From Solea solea (lineage: Eukaryota; Chordata; Actinopteri; Pleuronectiformes; Soleidae), in assembly GCF_958295425.1 (NCBI RefSeq), contig NC_081134.1, positions 7,996,054 through 8,060,053 of the forward strand: a stretch of 64,000 nt of DNA, given 5' to 3'. The notes under the pieces are model-generated. The model was not told where the DNA came from, did not search any database, and saw nothing but the letters and a program-made list of their open reading frames with translations. The position numbers were made by a program, and so were the translations under genes. How positions within the stretch are numbered: position 1 is the stretch's first letter; the number at the start of each line of letters is the position of its first letter. Positions 26,283 through 39,081 of this stretch are shown piece by piece.

Positions 26283-26565
26283 ATGTCCCACACACAAATA
26301 CATTTTGCCATGTGAAGACACCACAACACATCATTGATAGCATTATATTGGTGTTTTATACTGGGGACAATTCCAAAAAATGTGCTGCCCAGTGGCATGT
26401 GTGGGTTTGTCTCTTTTCGCAGCACCAGTGCAGTTCAGGCCGTATGATCACAGTTCAGTGAGAATTAGGAACATAAACAAAAAGTCTGAGGTGAAAGGTG
26501 AGGGTTCTTCCTGTTTTTGGCGGCGTCCACATCACTGCGCGTGAAAGAGAGGCAGATGTGAATTG

Positions 26566-26571
26566 AATAAA
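26566..26571 (+). terminator. Candidate agrp2 polyadenylation signal
   Basis: First AATAAA downstream of the agrp2 stop, 284 bp after TAG. Confidence 0.4.
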
Positions 26572-28422
26572 CTGATGACAATGGACTTCTGTCTGGCTTA
26601 AATATTTCTATATATAAAAAAAGAACTAAAACACACACACAGAAATGCTTACAACATATTGTTTGCAGGTGTAACAGGAGGAGTTGTTCCCCCGCGTGTT
26701 TTCTGCACAATGCTGCTGCTTTTGAATACCTCATTCTTTAGAAATCCTGCTGGTGAAATATACTTTTCTGTGTCTCCCTTTGAGTTGAGCCTGAGAGAGA
26801 GAAGTTGCTCTGCGATCCAAAAAATGAAGATTTTCTAATTATTGTTCTATTATTATCATTATACAGTATCTTACTTTGTGTAGCTTTATGAACAAAGTTA
26901 TAGTTCAAATGTTGTGCTGTTAAATAAATACTTTAGAAGCCCGTAATATCCATGTGTTTTATTCTTTTCTTTATCATTCTTCATCCCAAGTTCATCCTTA
27001 ACATAAAGCAGCTTCATTTTTTCAGTTTAATATAGAAAGAAATGACCTATATGTGTGTATATTATTTTACATTTTATGTAAGAAATGTACTATTCAAGTA
27101 AACGTGCTGTGAAATCAGGAGACTGAATCACCCCTCTTTTAGGGGCACAGTTATTTTTGATTTGGCATGTGGCTGCAGAAAATGCTGAGAAAACAAGAAA
27201 CAAAACAGAAACATGAAAAGAGTTTAGGTGAAAACACAAGACACGGTCAGTATTCATACATGTGATGTATGTGCAAATGCCTGGCTTCTTCTTTGTCATT
27301 GAGCACCACTGTGGTGGTCTTCTTCTTCTTCTTCTTCAGTAGATGCAGAATTTATAAGAGGAAAAGGAACTGACACACATGACCCAATGCTCCCTTGGGA
27401 CCCATCCATCTACAAAGTTTCATGGAAAAAGACAAATGGCATGAAAATAGAATTATTATAAACAGACACGGGTCAAAACAAAGCAAAGGAACGCAGGTAG
27501 AAAACGAAGGTAGAAAGTGTCCAAACAAATATGTTTCTTTCATGATTTTGTGGAAAGCACATAAATAAAAACCATCAGGCACGTGGTGGTGGTGTGTTTT
27601 AAACTGCGAGCATGTAAAGGTAAAGCATTTCTTGAATCGTACCCAAGCAATGTTACAACATGTGGTGCACAGTATGTGGTACAGTGAGCTGTAAATAACT
27701 ACCATATGTTCCCCAAAGCCGTGAACATGAGGGGGTGTTGGACAGAGAAGAGTCTCGTATTACTGCAAAAAGCTTAAATATGATTATTCTTTGAACACGT
27801 GCTTCATCATGTACACTTAAATGACACCTAAATTTAGTAACACAATTCCAATTGCAATTGCATGCAAGCGGCACTTGATTATGGAAAATCTTCAGTAAAT
27901 AAAAGATACCACAAGGCAGTGGTGTCAAACTCATGTATGTGTGTGTGAAAGGAATACATTAAATAATGTGATAATTAAAGTTTTTTTGTCATTGTAACAC
28001 GATATTTAATGTTCACAACGTCTATTTATTTCACACTTTTCCAACTTGTATACGATGTGCAAGTTATACGTAGATTATAATTATTGTTATTATTAACAAT
28101 TATTTAAACGTCAAGAGGTCAGTGAATATAAGTAAACATTAATGAAAACAAATGTAAACATACATATTGTTCTTCTCCCCAAATAGTGCACCCTGAGAAA
28201 GGATTATTCTGGGCTATAATAATGAATTGGACAGAGTAGCGGCATCTTGTGAGAAGTAGTAAAAATTAAAAAACTGCATTTGTCTGTAAGCAAAACAAAT
28301 TAAATTCCATTTTACAAAATGCTTGTACAAACTGAGTTTGATCATTTATATTTGAGGTTGAGCTCCTCAACACAAACAAAGAATGTTCTTGAAAACTGAA
28401 CCACACCAATTATAACTCAAAT
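26572..28422. other. Intergenic, no gene seen
   Basis: AT-rich sequence without splice-supported exons; contains a CTT microsatellite near 27320-27337 and a GTGTCAAACTCATG-type dispersed-repeat start at about 27922. Confidence 0.6.
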
Positions 28423-30831
28423 GAAAATAACTAGTACCGCGCGCGGTTCTGAACGGGTTCGAGCCGACCCACGCGGGTCGCCGTGTGCCACGGCTCCCCG
28501 CGTGCCTCGCGCTCTCACCCGTTCATTCACCGCGCGCGGTACTAGTTATTTTCAGTACTAGTTATTTTCAGCGGCGTCCCCGCACATGTCGATCCAAATT
28601 TCGGGGGGGATCGGCAACGTATGGCAAAGTTATAGGGCACTTCCTGTTTAAAATGGCCAACTTCCTGTTCGTCTCTGGAAACATGTTCAGGGAAGGTCCC
28701 GTAACTCACATATCTAGTTTTGTGTCAATCGGACAATGTAAGACTTTACTTCCTGTTTCGGGTGTTACACTTCCTGTAGGGAGGTGACCTTTTACGGACA
28801 TGCTCAGGACAGGTCCCTGGTGTCACATATTAGGTTTTGTGCAAATCGGACAACGTACGGCAAAGTTAGAGGGCACTTCCTGTTTAAAATGGCCGACTTC
28901 CTGTTGGTCTCCGTAAACATGTTCAGGGAAGGTCCCGTAGCTCACATATCTAGTTTTGTGTCAATCGGACAATGTAAGACTTTACTTCCTGTTTCGGGCG
29001 TTCCACTTCCTGTAGGGAGGTGACCTTTTACGGACATGCTCAGGACAGGTCCCTGGTGTCACATATAAGGTTTTGTGCAGATCGGACAACGTACAGCAAA
29101 GTTAGAGGGAACTTCCTGTTTAAAATGGCCGACTTCCTGTTCAGTCAACGGCGTCTCCGGAAACATGTTCAGGGAAGGTCCCGTAACTCACATATCCAGT
29201 TTCGTGTCAATCGGACAATGTAAGACTTTACTTCCTGTTTTGGGCGTTCCACTTCCTGTAGGGAGGTGACCTTTTACGGACATGTTGAGGAAGGGTCTGG
29301 GGTCCCACATACTAAGTTTCAAGTGGATACAACAATCCCTGTTGGAGCAGCATCAAAAACTATAAATGTAATTCTGTCTGCTGTCACCAGGGGGCGCTGT
29401 ATTTGAAAATGAATATTTTCATATAGACGTGTTCAGGGCCGGACTGTCATCAATCCTTGCAAGTTTGGTTCAGATCGGACCAGGATTGGCAAAGTTGTAA
29501 CAGTTTGTTTTTTTAGAATTTTCTACCACCACCAGGAGGCGCTGTTTTCAAAATGTACCGTTTCAGCAACATAGTCGTCTTCAGCAACTAACCATCATCA
29601 ACTATAGCAAGTTTGGTTGGGATCAGACCTTCCATCGCGAAGTTATAAGAGTTTCATTGTCTGTTATGAAAAATTATTATTATCTCCAATTTTGGCGCCC
29701 CCTATCTCGTACGCCATACAATATTTTAATAAGCTTTTGATAACTTTTGATGCTCAACTCGTCCACATTGATCTCACCAAGTTTGAAGGTGATCGCACAA
29801 AAGCTCTAGGAGGAGATAATTGAAATACAAGCTGTCATACTGTCTGCTGTGACCAGGAGGCGCTGTTTTCGAAATTTAATATTTTCATATAGACGTCTTT
29901 AGGGCCGGACTATCATCAATCCTAGCAAGTTTGGTTCAGATCGGACCAGGATTCACGAAGTTGTAGCAGTTTGAATTTTTGTCCCAAAAATCCGACTTTG
30001 CGTCGTTGCCATGGCAACACCGTTAAACGATTTGTCGTCATATTGATCACGCATCATCTACCATGTGTTTTGACTGTTGTCACCAATTTTGAGTGCGGTA
30101 CGATTATCTGTGTAAAAGTTATTCCCGAAATCGTAAAAAAACTTTTTTTTGGTGTATTTTCTTTCACCACAAGGAGGCGCTGTTTTCAAACTTCACCGTT
30201 TTCTCATAGACGTCTTCAGCCATGGCCCATCATCAATCATAGCAAGTTTGGTTCGGATCGGACCTTCCATCGCAAAGTTATAAGAGTTTTGTTTTTCTGA
30301 TGCGAAACATCAGAATCATCACGAACTTTGCCGCCCCCTATCTCGTGCGCCATGCGACATTTGAAAAAACTTTTGATACCGTGAGCTCCTCAACTGGTCC
30401 ACAGGGACCTCACCAAGTTTGAAGGTGATCGCACGAAAACTCTAGGAGGAGTTAGTTCAAATACCATTGCTGCGAATTCGCCAAAATCGCCAAAAAATCG
30501 CCAATCAACCCAAGATGGTGGATTTCCTGTAGGTTTCACGGGAAAGTCGTCATCGACTTTTTTGACCGTCCCCACCTAATGAACGTATGTACCAAGTTTC
30601 GTTCACATACGTTAAACCCGACATGAGTTGACCTAATAGAAGTTTTTTGCGTGACTTTTTAGCCCCTCCCACTTCCAATTTTCCACGCATTTTCCCCGAA
30701 CGACTTTCAGACGTAAATTTACACCAGGATTGATGCGGTCACAAAAATCTGTGAGTTTTGGGGTATGGGAAAGGCCTCAAAAATGCGATTTACTTTTAGG
30801 AATAATAATAATAATAATAATAACTAGTACT
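28423..30831. repeat. 2.41-kb complex repeat unit, copy 1
   Basis: Starts with a perfect 25-bp inverted repeat (arms 28423-28447 and 28529-28553, 81-bp GC-rich spacer). Next come about 2.7 copies of a 236-bp subrepeat (units start near 28784 and 29020) built of ACTTCCTGT boxes. About 1.4 kb of degenerate modules with CAAGTTTGGTTCAGATCGG and GGGGGCGCTGT follow. The unit ends in an (AAT)n run. There is no transposase-like ORF; the small ORFs are repeats of one another and not proteins. Confidence 0.85.
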
Positions 30832-33286
30832 GAAAATAACTAGTACCGCGCGCGGTTCTGAACGGGTTCGAGCCGACCCACGCGGGTCGCCGTGTGCCAC
30901 GGCTCCCCGCGTGCCTCGCGCTCTCACCCGTTCATTCACCGCGCGCGGTACTAGTTATTTTCAGTACTAGTTATTTTCAGTACTAGTTATTTACAGTACT
31001 AGTTATTTTCAGCGGCGTCCCCGCGCATGTCGATCCAAATTTTGGGGGGATCGGGCAACGTATGGCAAAGTTATAGGGCACTTCCTGTTTAAAATGGCAG
31101 ACTTCCTGTTCGGTCAAGTGCGTGTACGTAAACGTGTTCAGGGAACTTCCCTTGTCTTACATATCAAGTTTTGTTCAGATCGGACAATCTTAGAGTTTAC
31201 ATCCTGTTTCGGGCATTCCACTTCCTGTTGGGAGGTCATCTCTTGCAGACATGCTCAGGACAGGTCCCTGGTGTCACATAAAAGGTTTCGTGCAAATCGG
31301 ACAACGTACGGCAAAGTTAGAGGGCACTTCCTGTTTAAAATGGCCAACTTCCTGTTCGTCTCCGTAAACGTGTTCAGGGAAGTTCCCTTGTCTTACATAT
31401 CAAGTTTTGTTCAGATCGGACAATGTAAGACTTTACTTCCTGTTTCGGGCGTTCCACTTCCTGTAGGGAGGTGACCTTTTACGGACATGCTCAGGACAGG
31501 TCCCTGGTGTCACATATAAGGTTTTGTGCAGATCGGACAACGTACGGCAACGTTAGAGGGCACTTCCTGTTTAAAATGGCCGACTTCCTGTTCGGTCAAA
31601 GGCGTCTCCGTAAACATGTTCAGGGAAGGTCCAGTAACTCACATATCTAGTTTCGTGTCAATCGGACAATGTAAGACTTTACTTCCTGTTTCGGGCGTTC
31701 CACTTCCTGTAGGCAGGTGACCTTTTACGGACATGTTGAGGAAGGGTCTGGGGTCCCACATACTAAGTTTCAAGTGGATACAACAATCCCTGTTGGAGCA
31801 GCATCAAAAACTATAAATGTAATTCTGTCTGCTGTCACCAGGGGGCGCTGTATTTGAAAATGAATATTTTCATATAGACGTGTTCAGGGCCGGACTGTCA
31901 TCAATCCTTGCAAGTTTGGTTCAGATCGGACCAGGATTGGCAAAGTTGTGACAGTTTGTTTTTTTAGAATTTTCTACCACCACCAGGAGGCGCTGTTTTC
32001 AAAATGTAACGTTTCAGCAACATAGTCGTCTTCAGCAACTAACCATCATCAACTATAGCAAGTTTGGTTGGGATCAGACCTTCCATCGCGAAGTTATAAG
32101 AGTTTCATTGTCTGTTATGAAAAATGATTATTATCTCCAATTTTGGCGCCCCCTATCTCGTACGCCATACAATATTTTAAAAAGCTTTTGATAACTTTTG
32201 ATGCTCAACTCGTCCACATTGATCTCACCAAGTTTGAAGGTGATCGCACAAAAGCTCTAGGAGGAGATAATTGAAATACAAGCTGTCATATTGTCTGCTG
32301 TCCCCAGGGGGCGCTGTTTTCGAAATTGAATATTTTCATATAGACGTCTTTAGGGCCGGACTATCATCAATCCTAGCCAGTTTGGTTCAGATCGGACCAG
32401 GATTCGCGAAGTTGTAGCAGTTTGATTTTTTGTCCCAAAAATCCGACTTTGCGTCGTTGCCATGGCAACACCGTTAAACGATTTGTCGTCATATTGATCA
32501 CGCATCATCTACCATGTGTTTTGACTGTTGTCACCAATTTTGAGTACGGTACGATTATCTGTGTAAAAGTTATTCCCCAAATCGTAAAAAAACTTTTTTT
32601 TTGTGTATTTTCTTTCACCACAAGGAGGCGCTGTTTTCAAACTTCACCGTTTTTTCATAGACGTCTTCAGCCATGGCCCATCATCAATCATAGCAAGTTT
32701 GGTTCGGATCGGACCTTCCATCGCAAAGTTATAAGAGTTTTTTTTTTCTGATGCGAAACATCAGAATCATCACGAACTTTGCCGCCCCCTATCTCGTGCG
32801 CCGTGCGACATTTGAAAAAACTTTTGATACCGTGAGCTCCTCAACTGGTCCACAGGGACCTCACCAAGTTTGAAGGTGATCGCACGAAAACTCTAGGAGG
32901 AGTTAGTTCAAATACCATTGCTGCGAATTCGCCAAAATCGCCCAAAAATGGCCAATCAACCCAAGATGGCGGACTTCCTGTAGGTTTCACGGGAAAGTCG
33001 TCATCGACTTTTTTGACCGTTCCCACCTAATGAACGTGTGTACCAAGTTTCGTTCACCTACGTTAAACCCGACATGAGTTGACCTAATAGAAGTTTTTTG
33101 CGTGACTTTTTAGCCCCTCCCACCTCCAATTTTCCACGCATTTTCCCCGAACGACTTTCAGACGTAAATTTACACCAGGATTGATGCGGTCACAAAAATC
33201 TGTGAGTTTTGGGGTATGGGAAAGGCCTCAAAAATGCGATTTACTTTTAGGAATAATAATAATAATAATAATAATAATCTTTTGCA
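30832..33286. repeat. 2.41-kb complex repeat unit, copy 2 (direct)
   Basis: Near-identical head-to-tail copy of the preceding unit at an offset of 2,409 bp. The same inverted arms are at 30832-30856 and 30938-30962, it shares the later modules almost base for base, and it ends in the same (AAT)n. Differences are concentrated in the 5' subrepeat block, where extra CTTGTCTTACATATCAAG modules and additional 16-bp TACTAGTTATTTTCAG units occur. Confidence 0.85.
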
Positions 33287-33381
33287 TTTCAATAGGGTTC
33301 TTGCAACCTTGTTGCTCGAACCCTAATAATCTTTTGCATTTCAATAGGGTTCTTGCAACCTTGTTGCTCGAACCCTAATAA
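33279..33381 (+). repeat. 52-bp direct duplication closing the repeat block
   Basis: Two adjacent copies of a 52-bp unit containing CATTTCAATAGGGTTCTTGC and TTGCTCGAACCCTAATAA, a sequence that commonly ends fish repeats of this class. Confidence 0.8.
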
Positions 33382-34110
33382 CTGCACTAAAAATGGAATG
33401 TTGGTATTCACATATATAGTTATATGCATGTAAATAAAACAACATGAAGGCAAAATTCTTGCACGTAATAGCAGGTACGATACTGGAAGATCAGAACTAA
33501 GTGGCTGGAATAAATCTGGTCTAAAATGGAGCTAGTTTTCCAATTTCAAAACAAACACCTATTTTGAAAATGGAGTGGACGATACCTGCTGTCAATCACA
33601 CACCATGTTGGTCAATAGAAGGGAAGGAGGCTGTGGTGACAGATGTAGCATCCTGATGCAGCAACATCACACAGAAGGAGCAGAAGAAGCTTGAAATCAT
33701 ACCAAGGACTGACAGAGGAACTGGAAAAGTTGTTGTTTGAAAACATAGCTTGTGACCTTGTCTGTTGAATGTTTCCTTTGTGTTTTTCCTCCTGCATAAT
33801 ACTCAGCTAAAGAACAACATGTCCTTGACCCTTTTTTTTTTTTTCTTTTTTTTTTTTACATCTGTCTGTTATTACACCAAAAAAAAAAAGTGTAAATAAA
33901 CTGCCTGCATTAAGGACCTGGATGTGTTTAAGTGCAGGAACTGAGACAGGAAACACAGCCGTGGAATTTCTGTGTATCAAAAATGAAGTAATAACTGCAT
34001 GGATGTTAGTCAGTGGGGAATAATGCAGAAGTCGCTTTATAAATAAAGAAGAAACATCCCAGCATCACTTTTAAAGTGTCGTCTGGCTCTCTGGTAACTC
34101 ATCTGGTGTC
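33382..34110. other. Upstream region of atp6v0d2
   Basis: No coding exon. Poly-T runs are near 33831-33857 and an AATAAATAAAGAAG stretch is at about 34038. A 5'UTR exon may lie here; no splice or promoter motif is decisive. Confidence 0.4.
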
Positions 34111-37100
34111 ATGGCAGAGCTCAGCTTCAATGTGGATCATGGTTATCTGGAGGGTCTGGTTCGAGGGATGAAGGCTGGGATTCTGACTGTAAAGGATTAT
34201 CAGAATCTGGCCCAGTGTGATACACTTGAGGGTAAGACTTTTTATTTATTTATTTTATTTTTATTGTTCAGTTTTGAACACATTTCAGTTGTGCTAATGA
34301 AACTCTCCCACAAATGTAGCGTAGAGCTGCCAGGGACATATGTGCCCCACGTGTTCCCTCTGGTTGAGTATATGATTGTATCCTCCATACAGCATAATTG
34401 TCCAGCGCTTACATCCACATCTGGAACAATTTCTAGTGCACCACACAAAATCTCCGAATGAAGATATTTCTCAACTGAAGGGGAAACTGAGGTTGGGAAA
34501 TACTACCCCTATAATACAAAGCAAAATGCAAATCAGTGAAGCATATAGGACAGGGGGTGTTGAAGATGGAGCTGCCGGGCAGGAGGGAGACAGAGAAGGT
34601 TCATGGATGTTGTCAAGGAGGACATGAAAAGAGGACACAAGGGTGGAGGCAGATAATCCAAATAAGCCAAAAAGAAGAAGAAGATTGTTATCACTGAAGG
34701 CAGGATTTGAATTTAACATGTGTCCTTAATCTCTGATGAAATCATGGTCACATATGTTATTTTTTGACATACAGTATCGTCCATTTAACAACTTGGTTAG
34801 AGGCAAAGATAAACATATGTATTTGTTTATACTGTTTTCATTTATTTAGACTAAGGTCTTCCTGACTTGTAACCGCAACCTGAAAAGGAAGTTGCTGTGG
34901 AAAAAGTCTGATTTTAGTTCCCCCTCTCCTCTCCTCTCCTCTCCTCTCATCTCCTCTCCTCTCCTCTCCTCTCCTCTCCTCTCAGACATGAAGCAGCACC
35001 TGCAGAGTACAGATTATGGTAAACTCCTGTCATCATCTGAGGAGGAGCTGACTGTGTCTCTGGTGGACAACCGGCTGAGGGAGAACCTGGTGGCCGAGTT
35101 CAGCTGCCTGCGCTCCAATGCCTTGCCCCCTCTCTCCACCTTTCTTGATTATGTAAGGTATGGATAATCAAATAAATAAGCACACTCATTGTTCTCTCTC
35201 CATTCAGTACATTTTACGTCAACGTCTGCAGTGCAACATGATTTATTTTCCCATTTACTATGTCCTCTGTGTTGCCATAGCTACAGCTACATGATCGACA
35301 ATGTGGTGTTGTTGATCACCGGGGCCCTGAAACAGAGGGACGTGTCAGAGCTCCTCCCACGATGTCACCCACTGGGCGCTTTTGACCAAATGGCAGCTGT
35401 GGGAATCGCCCGCACCCCGACTGAGCTCTACTCAGCTGTGCTGGTGGACACGCCACTTGGTATCTCGTAGTTTTACACCCATCTAATAATCCTTTATTCC
35501 CAAAAGACAATCAGTTATGAATATACCAATATTGATTGTCTCTTCTTTTGGTTTTTGCAGAGACTGAAATGACAAATAACAGAAAATATGAAACAATTAA
35601 CACCTGAGTCTAATTAATTAATACAATCAGGTGATTGAAATAATTTCACCTAAACTTTACACACTGGACCTTTAAGTCATGTACTGACAATGTTAAACCA
35701 GACCTTTACATGGCTTGTGATTGTGTCAATCTTAAATTCTAATCTGTTGCTGGCATAATTCAGTTTCGGTTTCTCTTCAATCTCTCGTTTCTCTTGCATT
35801 CACTTTGATTGGATTTTCTTTCGCTGGCACAAACGGGCGTCCATGTTCCAAGCTCTGTTACAGTAAATGAGAGAGTGACATGTGCTGATGAGACCACTGT
35901 GTTGTTTGTGTAGCTCAGTTCTTCCAGGATGCTGTGTCCGAGTCCAGCCTGGATGAAATGGAGGCTGAGATCCTGAGAAACAAACTGTACAAGGTGAGTG
36001 CTATAACTTATGTTGTGGGGACCTAAATCTGTTTACACAGTCACATTGTGGGGATCCCCATAACGTAGATTACTACATTTTAAGGTGAAGACCTGGCTGA
36101 GGTTAAGGTTGGGGTTAAATGGGGATTGGGTATTTAGTTGTGATGGTTAAGATCAGGGTAAGGGGTAGTGTATGGAGACAAAGTGTATGTATATATATAT
36201 ATATATGTAGGTATGGTTACATTAAAGCTTACTATATATATATACGCTGTAAAAGCTTTGAATGAGTTCAAAGCTGAACTCGAGTGAACTTGAGCGCATA
36301 AAGTCTGGAGATTCTTGATGTTTATTTTATTATCCAGCCGCTGTTTGTTCTATTGTGCTTCCTTCATCTGAAAAGTTAATCTGAAATTCAAAAAACATAA
36401 TTTGTCCCCAGGGGGCAATTGATTATTTTGTGAGCGCTTCTGTTATTTCAGTCATACTTTAACCATTTTTGCTTTATTAGCACAATATTGCCACTGCCGT
36501 CTTCTGTCTTGCCGTAAAACAAATCCCTTCCTGTGTGTGGTGCAGGAATCCCCCGGGTAAACACTGCTATACTGACAAACACAGAGAGGCTTCATTTGAC
36601 AACAGTTTAAATGTGATGGACTTTTGTTGTTTTTTTAACAGACAATCATGTGTAAGTATAAGATCTGACCTCCATGTTTCCTGAAAGTCATATTTAGAGT
36701 CCTTCCACTCCATCTGCAAAAACATTGGCGGAGCCACTAAAGACATCATGTGTCCGGTCCTGGAGGTAATGTGCTGTTTTACACTGCTTGGCTGAATGTT
36801 TTTACAAATGCTGAAAAGGAGTTTTTGCTGAAAACGCTGACATGTTTGGCTGCCGCAGTTTGAGGCAGACCGACGGGCCTTCATCATCACAGTCAACTCC
36901 TTCGGGACAGATCTCAGCGGCACAGACAGAAGCGCTCTTTATCCGTCGTGTGGCAAACTCAACCCTGAAGGTTTGCAACTGCTGGCCAAAGCCGAAGACC
37001 ACGAGCAGGTCAAAGCTGTGGCAGACTGTTACCCAGTGAGTCCAGGATCGTCTCCACGTTGTCATTGCACTTCACAAACATGTGGTTAACTTTAACCTTA

Positions 37101-38732
37101 ACCTCCCTTAGGACTACAACATCATCTTTAATGACCCAGAGCCAGGATCAGCTTCTAAGACTTTGGAGGACAGATTCTTTGAACAAGAGGTAATACAAGT
37201 AAAATAATGGTGTCCCATTCATCTTAGGTTGCCTCCAAGTAATGTTTTGTCAAACGTCACATTTACTAAAACGTATGGAGGCCCAGAAGTCACACAGTGT
37301 GCACAGGATATTATCTTATATTATCTCTAGCATGTTATAAAAAGCAAAAGACAGTTTTCAGAAACATGGAAGTGGCCGACGCCGAGTGAAGACAAGAGTG
37401 TTGCTTTTCGTTAGCTCATCAGTGTGGATCTTATCTTATCCCGCGAGCCAGAGCATAGCAGTAAGGCTGTGGTCCAGTGACAGCCACACGTGTTCCTACA
37501 CACAACTGTTTTGGACATGACGTTTAGCACTTTCAAATAAATATAACAGCAAAAGTCACAGGTTCTAACTCCACTCTAAATGGACACTCCAAATTGATGA
37601 TAGGTGACTGTGAGAGTGACTGGTTATTTGTCTCGATACAGAACACTGAGTCACAGTTATCTGGAACTGAAAAATATCGTGTCTTTTTTAGTATTTAGTA
37701 ACAAATTCATCCTGCGGGCCGGATTGGACCATCTGGTTTGACACCCCTGCTCTATATGTTCGCCCTGCGACATACTGGCATCATGTGGATGATAAAGCGG
37801 GAGACAATGAGTGAGCAAACAAATATGTGCCTCCTACAGACGGACATGTCCATTTAACAAATTGATTCAGCATGAAATTCCAGGACACTGGGCCTCCACA
37901 GGGAAACCCCTGGACACAGGCCAAGATGTAGAGCACACACTGTCATAACACAGCCTGCGCATTCACCTTCATATGTGCACAACCTCAATAAAGCAGTGAA
38001 CGCTGCCGGGTTTCAAACTCACATACAAAATCAACAGTCATGAATACAGACAGATGCGTTCCAACAAAATCAATACCTTGCCATCCATATCTTGTGTGCA
38101 TACGGTGCAAATCCTGACAGCACCAGCCGCTTTAGGGGCTCCATTTAAACTACGATCACCACCCAGCAGTGGCATGCCTCCACTGACCAACAGTTTCAAC
38201 AGTTGCTGACATTAATTTACAGATTTAACAGATAAAAGGCCAAAAATGTGTTCCATTAAGCCACCGTGACCCTTGTCCTCCATGTCAAAGGATTTCCTTA
38301 AGACGTTCTCAAGATATCATGTTCAAAAGAATGTGACGGACACAGACATGATGCCACTGCCGCAGAAGCCATGCCATTTTCAAACATGAGAACCTGAGTT
38401 AATTTCAAGTTAATCTTTTATTGACAAAATGAGTAACTTCCAAGGTTAATGTTTTTGACAGGTCAATGGGGGTTCTGAACAGGATAACTGTACGGAAGTC
38501 TAATAAAGTCATAAATTGAGTTCATGTGCAGCAGGGGGGGCCTATAACTTTCATCTTTCCTCAGGTTAAGCTGAACGCACTTGCTTTCCTGCAGCAGTTC
38601 CACTACGGCGTGTTTTATTCGTACATCAGACTGAAAGAGCAGGAGAGTCGGAACGTCGTGTGGATTGCCGAGTGTGTCACCCAAAGACAGAAGTCCAAGA
38701 TTCACAACTACATACCCATCTTCCAGGGCTGA
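34111..38732 (+). CDS. atp6v0d2: V-type proton ATPase V0 subunit d (d2 by length and neighbours)
   Basis: Subunit d caps the c-ring on the cytosolic side and couples the rotary stalk of the proton pump to the membrane sector (family knowledge). Exons: 34111-34231, 34986-35157, 35281-35459, 35914-35993, 36688-36765, 36859-37035, 37112-37189, 38565-38732. All phases join to exactly 350 codons plus TGA, the usual length for mammalian subunit d. Seen: [82 protein letters not shown] and the C-terminus [20 protein letters not shown]. The sequence shares features with d1 ([12 protein letters not shown]); d2 is chosen because ripk2 is close by and agrp2 is adjacent. AATAAAAC about 10 bp after the stop is a candidate polyadenylation signal. 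The gene converges with the large lipoprotein-like gene. Confidence 0.93.
34923..34984. repeat. (CTCTC)n pyrimidine run at the exon 2 acceptor of atp6v0d2
   Basis: About twelve copies of a five-base CTCCT-type unit run directly into the CTCAG acceptor, so the microsatellite itself serves as the polypyrimidine tract. Confidence 0.9.
37565..37815. repeat. Dispersed-repeat remnants in the last atp6v0d2 intron
   Basis: CTAAATGGACACTCCAAATT and GACTGGTTATTTGTCTC resemble the dispersed repeat at 21.1 kb. GCGGGCCGGATTGGACC with TGGTTTGACACCCCTG (37715-37750) is a hAT-like element end. GATAAAGCGGGAGACAATGA follows. All are fragments. Confidence 0.45.
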
Positions 38733-39081
38733 GCATTAGAGACAAAATAAAACATGTATTAAAAAACAGCTTAAAGCAGTTTAAAAAAAAAAAGAAAAAT
38801 GTAATAAATGCACACAAAATAGTCATGGATGTCTTTATGATGATTTGGATTTGGGTAAAGTGAGTGAGTGTGTTTCAACAAGTTACTACAGTTAGTACGT
38901 TCACTGATTACTGGCACAACATCTGCATGGTCACATAGGACAAACATTACTAAACAATAATGTATCAAATACAATAAAAAAAAGAACATGTGCATGTGAA
39001 TGATGTGGCGCAGTGGTATGAGAGTGCTGTTTCAGCAGCCTAATGACTCGTGTTTGCTTTTTCAAAAAATGGGTCCGAGCT

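Noticed and set aside
28485..31720. Series of similar 64-126 codon plus-strand ORFs
   Set aside because: They are translations of the tandem 236-bp repeats, differ by frame, and show no conserved protein.
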